Below are positions 9,409 to 18,420 of a stretch of 56,937 nt of DNA, piece after piece. The DNA is from Flavobacteriia bacterium (GTDB lineage: Bacteria > Bacteroidota > Bacteroidia > Flavobacteriales > Weeksellaceae): contig JACFND010000012.1 in NCBI GenBank assembly GCA_019455045.1, forward strand, positions 1-56,937. The letters are read 5' to 3'. The translations under genes and the position numbers were made by a program. Numbering within the stretch: position 1 is the first letter of the stretch; every line of letters begins with the position of its first letter. The notes under the pieces were generated by a model. It was not told the DNA's origin and made no database searches. It was given only the letters and a program-made list of their open reading frames with translations.

Positions 9409-9852
9409 TTATTCTGCTTTCAGGCTGTTTGCTGCTTTGCTTGATCTTTCGCTTTCTGCCTTTCTTTTGATTTCCTGCTGTTTTTGAGCATCGATCTGAC
9501 CTTTCTCGTTCGCTTTTTTCAATCTTTCCTCTTTCATTTTCATCCTTTCTTCAGGAGTCATTTCTTTCCTTTTTTCAGCGCTCATTTGGGATCTCATGTC
9601 TTTTTGATCTTTGTTTCCTTTTCTGAAATCGCCTTTTTTCTGATCTCCGTCTCTCTTCAATTCAGCTCTTTTTCCTTTGTTCATTTCGACTCTCTTTACA
9701 GCAGCTTCATCATCTGAAATTTGTGTTTTTTGTTTTTTTACTGTAGATGTAGTTACCTGATCTTCCGATTTCTTCAGGGTTTCAGATTTCTGCTGTGCCA
9801 GTCCGAAACTTAAACCGAAGCTGATCATGCTGAGTGCAATAATTTTTTTCAT
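9409..9852 (-). CDS. Secreted highly charged protein of unknown function
   Basis: 147-aa protein with a clear signal peptide (MKKIIALSMISFGLSFGLAQ). The mature part is almost entirely Lys, Glu, Asp, Arg, Gln and Met, with stretches such as RKEMTPEERMKMKEERLKKA. It should form a long charged helix or be disordered. No domain is recognised. Similar short charged exported proteins occur in Chryseobacterium relatives, and the composition recalls periplasmic chaperones, but I assign no function. It is ended by the hairpin at 9311-9351. Confidence 0.65.
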   Translation of the reverse strand: MKKIIALSMISFGLSFGLAQQKSETLKKSEDQVTTSTVKKQKTQISDDEAAVKRVEMNKGKRAELKRDGDQKKGDFRKGNKDQKDMRSQMSAEKRKEMTPEERMKMKEERLKKANEKGQIDAQKQQEIKRKAESERSSKAANSLKAE

Positions 9853-10088
9853 TTTTTGATTAATTTATTGGTTAATAATATTCTTATAACGACAAGCATT
9901 GTACCAAAATTTTTTAATGCTTTGTTAAAAGTAAGAAAAAATTCCATTGCCGAATCAATCTTTAAATTAATTTTTTTTAATCAATTAAAAAAGTCAAATC
10001 AATAATGTAATAAGCTGCCGATTCGCCTGATTGATTCATTCAGTCTATATTTGCATTAGAATTATAAAAATTAACAGACAGACAATTT

Positions 10089-10787
10089 ATGAAAGACTTG
10101 ATGGGCAAAGCAATTTGGGATTATTTTCATCAAAATTCTCCTGAAGATATCATCACCGAATCATCGGTTTCGGAACAGGATGTACTGCCTGTCTCCTATC
10201 TGTTCAGAAATTTTGCCGAAATGCCGCCGATCGAACAAAAAGCGCTTGAACTTTCAAAAGGAAAAGTTCTGGATGTGGGTGCAGCTGCGGGTTCTCACAG
10301 TCTTTATCTTCAAAATCAGAAACAGCTTGATGTGACAGCAATCGATATTTCCGAAAAATCAATTGAAATCTGCAAATTGAGAGGCGTGAAAAATTCTGTT
10401 TGTCAAAATCTGCTTGATTTCAATGACGGAACTTTTGACACCATCCTACTGCTGATGAACGGAACCGGGATTTTTGAAACCATTGACAGAATGGATGATT
10501 ATCTCAAAAAACTTTATCAGCTGCTCAATCCCGGCGGTCAGTTATTGATTGACGGAACAGACATACTGTATATGTTTGAAAATCCAGAAGGTATCGAACT
10601 GCCTGCCGATCATTATTACGGTGAAGTCGAATATTATGTCAGTTACAAAGGTGAAGAAGACAAACCTTTCAAAATGCTGTATCTCGATTATGACAATCTG
10701 AAAACAGCGGCTGAAGAATTCGGTTTCAAAGTCGAAAAAGTCATTGAAGATGAAGAATCATATCTCGCACGACTGACAAAAATTTAA
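10089..10787 (+). CDS. Class I SAM-dependent methyltransferase
   Basis: 232-aa soluble enzyme. Motif I is VLDVGAAAGSHSLYL (about residues 60-74), followed by VTAIDISEKSIEIC for ribose binding and the NPGGQLLIDGTD strand/turn. The target cannot be inferred. A TATATTTG box at 10046-10053 lies 36 bp before the ATG, with only a TTC at the -33 position, so the promoter is approximate. It stands alone, convergent with kbl. Confidence 0.82.
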   Translation: MKDLMGKAIWDYFHQNSPEDIITESSVSEQDVLPVSYLFRNFAEMPPIEQKALELSKGKVLDVGAAAGSHSLYLQNQKQLDVTAIDISEKSIEICKLRGVKNSVCQNLLDFNDGTFDTILLLMNGTGIFETIDRMDDYLKKLYQLLNPGGQLLIDGTDILYMFENPEGIELPADHYYGEVEYYVSYKGEEDKPFKMLYLDYDNLKTAAEEFGFKVEKVIEDEESYLARLTKI

Positions 10788-10810
10788 AAATTCCACTGAA
10801 AAAATTATAC

Positions 10811-10838
10811 AAAAAAACCTGTCCAAAATCTGAACAGG
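10811..10838 (-). terminator. Terminator after kbl
   Basis: On the minus strand CCTGTTC (10838-10832) pairs with GGACAGG (10824-10818), including one G-U pair, then seven U (10817-10811). Convergent genes meet here. The plus-strand direction has a poorer U tract. Confidence 0.65.
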
Positions 10839-10862
10839 CTTTCTCATTATTTTTAAAAATCA

Positions 10863-12062
10863 TTATTTGATCACACCCAGCTCCTTGCCTACTTTGGTAA
10901 AACCGGCAATCGCTCTGTCCAAATGCTCTCTGGTATGTCCGGCCGAAAGCTGAACTCTGATTCTTGCTTTGTCTTTCGGCACCACCGGAAAGAAAAATCC
11001 GATGACATAGATTCCTTCATCAAGCAGTTTGTCAGCCATCACCTGAGAGAGTTTTGCATCATACAGCATCACCGGAACAATGGCAGCATCTCCGTCCGGA
11101 ATATCAAAACCTGCCGCTTTCATTTTTCCTCTGAAATATTCCGCATTTTCCATCACCTTGTCTCTCAGTGTTGTATCTTTTTCAAGCAGATCAAACACAT
11201 GCAGAGCCGCACCCACTATGCCCGGCGCCAGCGAATTTGAAAACAGATAAGGTCTCGAACGCTGTCTGAGCATTTCGATCACCTCTTTTTTTCCGGCAGT
11301 AAAACCGCCCATTGCTCCGCCCAATGCTTTTCCGAGGGTTGAAGTGATGATGTCCACTCGGCCCATCACATCACAATATTCGTGTGTTCCGCGACCTGTT
11401 TTGCCGATAAATCCGGTTGCGTGTGAATCATCAACCATCACCAATGCACCGTATTTTTCAGCCAAATCACAAACACCTTTCAGATTGGCAACGATCCCGT
11501 CCATTGAGAAAACTCCGTCGGTTACGATAATTGTGAATCTGTGATTTTTTTCGGCAGCCGCTTTCAGCTGCTCTTCCAAATCAGCCATATTGTTGTTTTT
11601 GTAACGATATCTCGCCGCCTTGCACAAACGCACACCATCAATGATCGAAGCATGATTCAGTTCGTCAGAAATAATTGCATCTTCTTCTGTAAACAAAGGT
11701 TCAAAAACACCTCCGTTTGCATCAAAAGCAGCCGCATAAAGAATCGAATCTTCCATTCCCAGAAAATGGGCAATTCTCGCTTCCAATTCTTTGTGGATGT
11801 CCTGAGTTCCGCAGATAAAACGAACCGACGACATTCCGTATCCTCTTTTGTCGAGCATATCCTGAGAAGCTTTGATAATTTCGGGATGATCCGAAAGTCC
11901 CAGATAATTGTTTGCACAGAAATTCAAAAGCCTGCTTCCGTTTTGAAGCGTGATTTCGGCCGCCTGATGAGACGCAATGATCCTTTCTCTTTTGAATAAT
12001 CCCTGATTGTCGAGATCTGCCAGGGTATCGGACAGATGTTTATGAAATTTTTCGCTGTACAT
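10863..12062 (-). CDS. kbl: Glycine C-acetyltransferase (2-amino-3-ketobutyrate CoA ligase)
   Basis: PLP enzyme of the alpha-oxoamine synthase family. It cleaves 2-amino-3-oxobutyrate with CoA into glycine and acetyl-CoA, the second step of threonine catabolism. The 399 aa match the family length. Seen: [14 protein letters not shown] near the N-terminus, SDELNHAS, the cofactor Asp211 and His214 in VDDSHATGF, and the Schiff-base Lys245 in [10 protein letters not shown]. The first-step enzyme (threonine dehydrogenase) is not in the window. A CAAAGATA sequence at 12082-12089 is a possible minus-strand -7 box with no matching -33. Confidence 0.92.
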   Translation of the reverse strand: MYSEKFHKHLSDTLADLDNQGLFKRERIIASHQAAEITLQNGSRLLNFCANNYLGLSDHPEIIKASQDMLDKRGYGMSSVRFICGTQDIHKELEARIAHFLGMEDSILYAAAFDANGGVFEPLFTEEDAIISDELNHASIIDGVRLCKAARYRYKNNNMADLEEQLKAAAEKNHRFTIIVTDGVFSMDGIVANLKGVCDLAEKYGALVMVDDSHATGFIGKTGRGTHEYCDVMGRVDIITSTLGKALGGAMGGFTAGKKEVIEMLRQRSRPYLFSNSLAPGIVGAALHVFDLLEKDTTLRDKVMENAEYFRGKMKAAGFDIPDGDAAIVPVMLYDAKLSQVMADKLLDEGIYVIGFFFPVVPKDKARIRVQLSAGHTREHLDRAIAGFTKVGKELGVIK

Positions 12063-12185
12063 TTTGATTGAATTTAGTTAACAAAGATAGAAATTGAATT
12101 TGACTTTGGACAGGCTTAGGATTTCTAATTTGATGGTTGCTTTCAAATCATCAATTTGATTTAATTTTGATTCGAATTTTATCAA

Positions 12186-12689
12186 ATGACAGAACTCAAA
12201 CCGGTCACCGAAAACGAAATCGAACTGCTGCAGCAGCTTGCCGAAGAAATCTGGAATCAGCATTATATCAAAATCATCAGCAAAGAACAGATTGATTATA
12301 TGCTGGAAATGTTTCATTCCAAACAAAAAATTTTGGAAGAAATCAATCAGGATTGTATATGGCGGATACTTTGGGAAAATGAAAGACCGGTCGGTTATCT
12401 GATGCTGAAACCTGAAGAATCGGGAATGTATCTGTCAAAAATTTATCTGAAAAAAGAAATTCGCGGAAAAGGTTTTGGAAAACTGATGATTGATTTTATC
12501 AAAAAGACGGCAATCGAACGCAAACTCTACAAAATCAGCCTCAATGTAAACAAACACAATACCGACACAATCCGGTTTTATGAAAAATCAGGTTTCAAAA
12601 AAATCGGTGAAGGTGTTTTTGAAATCGGAAATTCTTATGTGATGGATGATTATATTTTTGAATTGGATCTGAGTCCGGATCAGCCGTGA
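12186..12689 (+). CDS. GNAT-family N-acetyltransferase
   Basis: 167-aa acetyl-CoA-dependent transferase. The core shows the strand YLSKIYLKKEIRGKGFGKLM, containing the R/Q-x-x-G-x-G/A acetyl-CoA loop as RGKGFG (about residues 95-100), and the late motif NTDTIRFYEKSGFKKIGE. The acceptor is unknown. Its last 10 nt overlap the end of the convergent miaE gene. Confidence 0.85.
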   Translation: MTELKPVTENEIELLQQLAEEIWNQHYIKIISKEQIDYMLEMFHSKQKILEEINQDCIWRILWENERPVGYLMLKPEESGMYLSKIYLKKEIRGKGFGKLMIDFIKKTAIERKLYKISLNVNKHNTDTIRFYEKSGFKKIGEGVFEIGNSYVMDDYIFELDLSPDQP

Positions 12690-13261
12690 ACTTCACCTTT
12701 ATTTCCGTAATTTTTGATCAGTTCGCCTTCAAATTCAAGCCATTCCTTCCAGCGTTTGTCCACATCCACATCGGTTGAATATTTTCTTGCAAATTTCAGA
12801 AAAGTAGTATAATGCTTGGCTTCTGAAACCATCAGTTCATGATAAAATTTCGCAAGTTCTTCATCTTTGATATTGGTTGACAGCACTCTGAAGCGCTCAC
12901 AGCTTCTTGCTTCAATCATCGCAGCAAACAGCAGTCTGTCAACAAAAGACTGATTTTTACTTCCGTCCTTTTTACAGAATTTATACAATTGGCCCACATA
13001 ATCATCAGCTCTTTCGGGTCCGAGTGTGTAACCTCGTTTTTTGATGATTTCATGAACCATCTGAAAATGACTCATCTCTTCCATCGCAATTTCGGTCATG
13101 GTCGAAACCAAATCCTGATATTGTGAATTGTTGACAATCAGTGAGATTGCGTTTGATGCTGCTTTTTGTTCGCACCAGGCATGATCGGTCAGTATTTCTT
13201 CCAAATTTTTCTCGGCTATATTTGCCCATCTGGGATCGGTGGCCAGTTTCAGTCCAAGCAT
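12680..13261 (-). CDS. miaE: tRNA-(ms2io6A)-hydroxylase MiaE
   Basis: Di-iron oxygenase that hydroxylates the isopentenyl side chain of the modified adenosine at tRNA position 37, using O2. 193 aa, the normal length. The ferritin-like four-helix bundle shows the iron-ligand pattern: Glu in AWCEQKAASNA, EEMSHFQMVHEI (ExxH), Glu in IEARSCERF and the second ExxH as SEAKHYTTF. It overlaps the convergent acetyltransferase by 10 nt at the 3' end. The prenylation enzymes miaA and miaB are outside the window. Confidence 0.9.
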   Translation of the reverse strand: MLGLKLATDPRWANIAEKNLEEILTDHAWCEQKAASNAISLIVNNSQYQDLVSTMTEIAMEEMSHFQMVHEIIKKRGYTLGPERADDYVGQLYKFCKKDGSKNQSFVDRLLFAAMIEARSCERFRVLSTNIKDEELAKFYHELMVSEAKHYTTFLKFARKYSTDVDVDKRWKEWLEFEGELIKNYGNKGEVHG

Positions 13262-13329
13262 TTTTCAAAAGTTTAATGCAAAATTGGGACTTTTGAATGA
13301 TGATTCAAAATCAGGAAATTTCAAATCAC

Positions 13330-14145
13330 TTAAAACTCAAACTGATCAAGCTGTTCGGCAGCACATTTTCTTCCCAGCTCAATCTGATCTTTGGCTTTGT
13401 AGAATTCATACAGTTCACACGAAAATCTTGAAATCCGAATCGTAAAATCAGGCGGATTTTCTTTTAATTTCAAATTTCCGAGCGTTTCGGTCATCAGTGA
13501 AATCACCTGATTGCTCAGTCTGAACAAACTCAGATTTCTATTTGACAGACCTTTTGACGGCTGTTCCGTCAGGATTCGCGCATTCACATCGACCGCCAGA
13601 ATTTTGTCGTCGGGTTTTGTACGGATTGCAAAATCAACCGGAATATTGTCGAGTACACCGCCGTCAACCAGCAGCATTCCGTCTCTTCTGACCGGTGTAA
13701 AAACCGACGGAATTGCAATCGACGCACGAATTGCATCATAAATTTTTCCTTTGTTCAAAACCACAGACTGCTGGGTATAAAGATCGGTTGCCACACAACA
13801 AAATGGAATCGGCAGTTCTTCGATGTTCATACCCGGAATTTCTTTTCTGAGTTTCTGAAGAATTTTTTCGCCTTTTATAATTCCGTTTCTTCGGAAAGAA
13901 ATATCGAGCAGTTTGATAAAACTGTAACTTCTCTGTTTGATGATCCAGTCTTCAAATTCATCCAAACGACCCATTGCATACAGACCGCCAATCAGCGCAC
14001 CGATCGAAGTTCCGGTGATGCTTTTGATATGGTAACCCCGGTTTTCCAATTCTCTGATCACACCAATATGGGCGAGTCCTCTGGCGGCTCCGCCCGACAA
14101 TACCAATGCGATATCTTTGTTTGAATTCAAACTCATTTCAATCAT
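13330..14145 (-). CDS. Patatin-like phospholipase family protein
   Basis: 271-aa lipid acyl hydrolase of the RssA / patatin type. Seen: the oxyanion hole GGAARGLAHIG (about 18-28), the nucleophile elbow GTSIGA (Ser near 46) and the catalytic Asp in VDGGVLDNIP. No signal peptide or membrane segment is visible, so it is probably cytoplasmic or membrane-associated. An in-frame ATG three codons inside the frame is an equally good start. The natural substrate is unknown. Confidence 0.87.
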   Translation of the reverse strand: MIEMSLNSNKDIALVLSGGAARGLAHIGVIRELENRGYHIKSITGTSIGALIGGLYAMGRLDEFEDWIIKQRSYSFIKLLDISFRRNGIIKGEKILQKLRKEIPGMNIEELPIPFCCVATDLYTQQSVVLNKGKIYDAIRASIAIPSVFTPVRRDGMLLVDGGVLDNIPVDFAIRTKPDDKILAVDVNARILTEQPSKGLSNRNLSLFRLSNQVISLMTETLGNLKLKENPPDFTIRISRFSCELYEFYKAKDQIELGRKCAAEQLDQFEF

Positions 14146-14285
14146 GATCTGTTCTCAAAAATACACAATTTGAATTATAAAAAAATTAAATTCCAAAATT
14201 CAATTTTTATAAATGATTCACCATGGATTTTAAGCCTAAAACAGCAGCTTTTAACTAACTTTGTTTGTTTAAATCATCAAAATAA

Positions 14286-15242
14286 ATGAATCATCTGGAA
14301 TTTAAAAACGGCGACCGTATGCCGGCAATCGGTTTGGGTACATGGAAATCAAGACCGGCAGAAGTTGAAAACGCAGTGAAAATCGCATTGGAAAACGGAT
14401 ATCGGCATATTGACTGTGCAAAAACTTATGCAAATGAAGATGCGGTCGGACGTGCTTTCTCAACTTTTTTTTCGACCGGAAAAATCAAGCGCGAAGATGT
14501 TTGGATAACTTCAAAACTTTGGAACAATTCACACAAAAGAGATGATGTGATTCCGGCACTGAAAAGTACACTCAAAGATCTGCAGCTCGATTATCTGGAT
14601 TTGTATCTGATTCATTGGCCGGTTGCATTCAAACCGGAAGTTGAAATTTTCCCAAAAGATGACAGCGATTATCTATCGCTTGCCGAAGTTCCGCTGATCG
14701 AAACCTGGGAAGCGATGATCGAAGCAAAAAAACTCGGACTGACCCGTCATGTCGGCGTTTCTAATTTCAGCATCAAAAAACTGAAGGCGTTGTCAATACT
14801 GACCGACGATATGCCCGAAATGAATCAGGTGGAAATGCATCCTTTTCTTCCTCAGAATGAAATGATTGAATTCTGCAATGAAAACGGAATACATTCCACA
14901 GCCTATTCGCCCTTGGGCAGCGGAGATCGTCATCATTCGATGAAAAAAGAGAATGAACCGAGTCTGATCAGTCACAAAACGATTGTTGATATTGCCCAAA
15001 AACACAATTGCAGTCCGGGGCAGGTGCTGATCAAATGGGCAGAACAGAGAGGAACGGCTGTGATTCCGAAATCAACTTCTGAAAATCACATCATCATGAA
15101 TCTGGAAAGTGCAAATATCAAATTGGATGATGCAGATTTGAAAGCGGTTCAAAATATCGGAACCCAATACAGATATGTGGATGGTGAGTTTTTTGTTACA
15201 CCGGGCAATCCGTACAGCGATATTTTTGATTTAAAAGATTAG
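14286..15242 (+). CDS. Aldo/keto reductase
   Basis: 318-aa NADPH-dependent carbonyl reductase with a TIM barrel. The catalytic tetrad is visible: Asp in HIDCAKTYANE with Tyr five residues later, Lys in WITSKLWN and His in LYLIHWPVA. The C-terminal cofactor segment is VIPKSTSENH. The length and the long insertion after the His resemble the alcohol/aldose reductase-like members. The physiological substrate is unknown. A TAACTTTG box lies at 14256-14263. It ends 4 nt before the convergent pth stop. Confidence 0.9.
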   Translation: MNHLEFKNGDRMPAIGLGTWKSRPAEVENAVKIALENGYRHIDCAKTYANEDAVGRAFSTFFSTGKIKREDVWITSKLWNNSHKRDDVIPALKSTLKDLQLDYLDLYLIHWPVAFKPEVEIFPKDDSDYLSLAEVPLIETWEAMIEAKKLGLTRHVGVSNFSIKKLKALSILTDDMPEMNQVEMHPFLPQNEMIEFCNENGIHSTAYSPLGSGDRHHSMKKENEPSLISHKTIVDIAQKHNCSPGQVLIKWAEQRGTAVIPKSTSENHIIMNLESANIKLDDADLKAVQNIGTQYRYVDGEFFVTPGNPYSDIFDLKD

Positions 15243-15246
15243 TAGT

Positions 15247-15813
15247 TTACTTACCGTTGAAATTGTTCATTGCGTTTGCAATTCCTTCAAACACAAATGA
15301 AAGAACCGCATTTGAAGCTGTGTCGAGTCTTTCGGGCAGCAGTTTCATTTCGTCTTCTGACCACATACCCAATACAAAATCAATCTGATGACCGGCCGAA
15401 AATTCGTTGCCGATTCCAAATCTGAGTCTGGGATAATTCTGGTTCTGAATTTTTGACTGAATGTCTTTTAATCCGTTGTGGCCGCCGTCGCTTCCTTTTC
15501 TTCTGATCCGGATGGTGCCGAACTGAAGATTCAGATCGTCGCAGATGATGAATACATTTTCGATAGAAATCTGTTCTTTCTGCATCCAAAAACGAACTGC
15601 ATCGCCGCTCAGATTCATATAGGTGTCGGGTTTCAGAACGGTTATCGGTCGGGCTCTGTATTTGAATTGGGCCACCTGACCAAAGTTGGAAGCAGCAAAG
15701 CTCTGTTCCTGTTTTCGAACCAGTTCGTCTGCAATCAAAAAACCGATATTGTGTCTGGAATAGCGGTATTTCTCACCCGGGTTTCCCAATCCGACTATCA
15801 GATATTTATTCAT
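15247..15813 (-). CDS. pth: Peptidyl-tRNA hydrolase
   Basis: Releases peptides from prematurely dropped peptidyl-tRNA so that the tRNA can be reused. 188 aa, standard for the bacterial Pth family. Seen: VGLGNPGEKYRYSRHNIGF with the catalytic His near residue 21, YMNLSGDAV, DDLNLQFG with the essential Asp, and GGHNGLKDI. It appears to be transcribed alone and converges on the aldo/keto reductase. Confidence 0.95.
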   Translation of the reverse strand: MNKYLIVGLGNPGEKYRYSRHNIGFLIADELVRKQEQSFAASNFGQVAQFKYRARPITVLKPDTYMNLSGDAVRFWMQKEQISIENVFIICDDLNLQFGTIRIRRKGSDGGHNGLKDIQSKIQNQNYPRLRFGIGNEFSAGHQIDFVLGMWSEDEMKLLPERLDTASNAVLSFVFEGIANAMNNFNGK

Positions 15814-15975
15814 TCGGCTAATTTAAAGATTTTGTATTCATTGATTTGATTCAAAATTGATTTCAGCTCAATTTTTTTAATTACTTAAAAATAAAATTGA
15901 CACTTGAGGATTGTCAGAAAACAACTGCATATTTCAACTAAAATTAAATTATTTAGAATTATTAAAAATAATTTT

Positions 15976-16014
15976 TACCTTTGTTACAGATTTGAGAGAG
16001 CCGTTTAGGGCTCT
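15976..16014 (+). promoter_or_regulatory. Candidate promoter box and 5'-UTR hairpin of the DUF4142 gene
   Basis: TACCTTTG at 15976-15983 matches the -7 consensus, but no TTG is found at the expected -33 distance. Just downstream, AGAGCC (15997-16002) and GGCTCT (16009-16014) can form a small leader hairpin. The gene starts at 16074. Confidence 0.35.
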
Positions 16015-16073
16015 GCGACTTCTTATCAGATCTTATCACTAAATTATCAGAACCCGTTTAAAAACAAGTTAAA

Positions 16074-16688
16074 ATGAAAAAAGCAAATTTGTTTAAAACT
16101 GCTTTGTTTGCATTTGGTATTGCCTTGGTTGCAGTCGGATGTAAAAATGAAGGCAGCAATGTTGAAACAACAGACGAAACAGCAATTGAGGAACCTGCGG
16201 ATTCAACCGCAACCGATCAGGCAGATGCACCTGCAATGACAGATGCAGTCATCGCTTCAATTGCAGTAACCGCCAATCAGGTGGATGTTGACTGGGCTAA
16301 AATTGCAGAACAAAAAGCGACAAATCCAAAAGTTAAGGAATTCGCTCAAACCATGGATAAAGACCACACCAATGTGATCAATGCAGCCGTTAAATTCGCC
16401 GGAGAACATAATCTGACTCCGGATGACAACAACGACACCACAAAAGGATTTGTTGATCAGGGAAAACAATTTTCAGAAACTTTGAATTCTCTTTCAGGAG
16501 CCGATTTTGACAAAGCTTATATCGACAACGAAGTTACTTTCCATGACAATGTGATCAAAGCTGTTGAAGGTACGTTGGTTCCCGCCATTCAAAATGAAGA
16601 GTTCAGAGAATTTCTTTCAGGTGCAGTTCCATTGTTCAAAGAACACCTGGAACACGCAAAAATGATTCAGGCTGAGTTGAGCAAATAA
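16074..16688 (+). CDS. DUF4142 lipoprotein
   Basis: 204-aa exported lipoprotein. The signal peptide ends in a lipobox-like ALVAVGC, then comes an acidic linker (about residues 24-55) and a DUF4142 helical domain, a ferritin-like four-helix shape. Characteristic pieces are VDVDWAKIAEQKATNPKVKE, FAQTMDKDH and LFKEHLEHAKMIQ. The family is widespread and often stress-induced, with unknown function. It is followed by a strong terminator. Confidence 0.85.
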   Translation: MKKANLFKTALFAFGIALVAVGCKNEGSNVETTDETAIEEPADSTATDQADAPAMTDAVIASIAVTANQVDVDWAKIAEQKATNPKVKEFAQTMDKDHTNVINAAVKFAGEHNLTPDDNNDTTKGFVDQGKQFSETLNSLSGADFDKAYIDNEVTFHDNVIKAVEGTLVPAIQNEEFREFLSGAVPLFKEHLEHAKMIQAELSK

Positions 16689-16720
16689 AACCAAATGGGT
16701 TAAAAACCTAAAGAAACCGG

Positions 16721-16749
16721 GAGGGCTTCGTTTGAAGCCCTCTTTTTTT
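16721..16749 (+). terminator. Strong Rho-independent terminator of the DUF4142 gene
   Basis: Perfect 9-bp stem GAGGGCTTC / GAAGCCCTC (16721-16729 and 16734-16742), 4-nt loop, then seven T (16743-16749). The T tract touches the stop region of the convergent zinc-ribbon gene. Confidence 0.85.
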
Positions 16750-17125
16750 AATTATGATTTTTCGAATGTTTTTCTTCTTCATTCCTGACCACAAGTATCC
16801 AGTCATCTTCCAGAAACCGATATCCGATATTGTACAGAAAACGGTATTCGGCGCCGTTTTTATACACTTTGAGATTGGTGAAATATTCAAAGTCAAAACC
16901 GTCTTTGAGCAGTTTTTCATTTGTGATCTTTGATTTTCCTTCCTTAAAATTCAATTCAGAAAGGATTCTGAAATTATTTCTGAGCTTGCGATGAACGCTT
17001 CGCATAAGATTGGTAGAATCACGATTGCTCCGGTTGTTGTATGCATTCCGACAGCCGTCGTTGCAGAATTTCTTATCAGATCTGCCGATGATTTTGTCGC
17101 CGCATTCCAAACAGTATTCCCCCAT
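16748..17125 (-). CDS. Small zinc-ribbon protein of unknown function
   Basis: 125 aa from the ATG at 17125. The longer frame upstream adds 41 residues without homology-like features and lacks a likely start. The N-terminus has a four-Cys zinc ribbon: YCLECGDKI followed by KFCNDGCRNAYNN (residues 5-30), the pattern seen in DUF2116-like ribbons. The rest is a basic helical part (MRSVHRKLRNNFRIL) and a beta-rich end. It may bind nucleic acid or protein through the ribbon; no function is known. It stands alone. Confidence 0.7.
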   Translation of the reverse strand: MGEYCLECGDKIIGRSDKKFCNDGCRNAYNNRSNRDSTNLMRSVHRKLRNNFRILSELNFKEGKSKITNEKLLKDGFDFEYFTNLKVYKNGAEYRFLYNIGYRFLEDDWILVVRNEEEKHSKNHN

Positions 17126-17283
17126 GACGCAAAAAGTTTTAGTTAAGTTCCCTAAAATTAATAAATAAATTTCAATTCCTGAGACTAAAACCAAATAATT
17201 TCTTTTGCGCTTTCCGCTGATCAAACGGGCTGTCGTCGGTATAAACACTGCAAAAATTCAAAATCACTGTCAGCCGGACTCAC

Positions 17284-18420
17284 TTATTCTTCCTCTCCTT
17301 TGTTTTTCAGTGCCATTAAGAGCGTGTATGCGCCTTTCATCACAATCTCTTTTGATTTGAGCTGATCAGGATTTGTAATTTCTGTAAATCCGTTGCCGGT
17401 TTGACCGATTACAACCGGAATCATTTCAAATTCATTTTTTGATATTCTCACAAAGACAAAATTCTCTCCTTCATAATTGAGCACACATTCGTCCGGCACC
17501 GCAAATGCAGTCAGTTCGGGGATTTCCGCCTCTGCATTCATATACATTCCCGGAATCAGTTTTGAATCATAATTTTCAAAATGAGCGTGAACTTCAACCG
17601 CTCTGTCATCAGAAATATTTTTGCCGATCAGTATCACCTTCGCGCTGTATTTCTTTTCGGGATTGCTGTTGGTGTATGCAGTCAGCGGCTGTCCGATGCT
17701 GATTCTGTCCCAATCTTTTTCAAATACCTTAAGATTCAGATGAATGTCTCTTGGATCGACCAGTTCAAACATCACATCTGCAGGTGAAACGTATTTTCCG
17801 ATATTCACAAACACACGACTGACAAAACCGTCAAAAGGCGCATAAACGGGCGCTGTCCGGCTGATATTGCCTACACTGATTTTTGACGGATTGATGTTGA
17901 TCAGTCTCAGTTTCTGCTCCAAACCTGCTTTTTCTGCTTCAAGCATCCGAAGATCTGCGGTTGCCTGCTGATAGACTTTGTCACTGCTCGCCTGACTTTG
18001 GTTGAGTTCTTTCTGACGATTGTATTCTGCCCTGGCATTGACCAGCTTTGCATTTGTTGTCAGATAATCCTGCTGAAGCTGTATGTACTGATTGTCCTCG
18101 AGCGTGACCAGGATTTCTCCTTTTCTGAAATGAGTACCGGGCAAAAGACGGGTTGATTTCACATAACCACCCAACGCACTGCTCACCGACACCAGATTTT
18201 GAGGCGGCACATCGATTGAGCCGGTCAGTTTCAGTGTGCTGCTGATCGGCTGCTGTTCCAGACTGACAACAGAAAGATCAAATTGTTTCAACTGTTCATC
18301 GGTCAGGCTCAGCATGCTTTCGTCTGCTGTTTCAGTTTGCTGAACAGTTTCCGGTTTGCTGCATCCGATCGCGGTCAGCAGCATCAGACCAAGAATTATA
18401 TTTTTCATTTTTAATTTCAT
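17284..18420 (-). CDS. RND efflux periplasmic adaptor (membrane fusion protein), CusB/CzcB-like
   Basis: 378-aa lipoprotein linking the inner-membrane pump to the outer-membrane channel. The N-terminus has a lipobox (LLTAIGC, Cys about residue 20). A barrel-sandwich half-motif GYVKSTRLLPGTHFRKGEIL precedes a coiled-coil hairpin (about 130-185). The second half-lipoyl part includes VYAPFDGFVSRVFVNIGKYV, followed by a beta-barrel. No long His/Met metal-binding extension is visible. The ATG at 18420 overlaps the pump gene's TGA (ATGA), so pump and adaptor are translationally coupled. By context it exports heavy-metal cations; the metal is not determined. Confidence 0.88.
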   Translation of the reverse strand: MKLKMKNIILGLMLLTAIGCSKPETVQQTETADESMLSLTDEQLKQFDLSVVSLEQQPISSTLKLTGSIDVPPQNLVSVSSALGGYVKSTRLLPGTHFRKGEILVTLEDNQYIQLQQDYLTTNAKLVNARAEYNRQKELNQSQASSDKVYQQATADLRMLEAEKAGLEQKLRLININPSKISVGNISRTAPVYAPFDGFVSRVFVNIGKYVSPADVMFELVDPRDIHLNLKVFEKDWDRISIGQPLTAYTNSNPEKKYSAKVILIGKNISDDRAVEVHAHFENYDSKLIPGMYMNAEAEIPELTAFAVPDECVLNYEGENFVFVRISKNEFEMIPVVIGQTGNGFTEITNPDQLKSKEIVMKGAYTLLMALKNKGEEE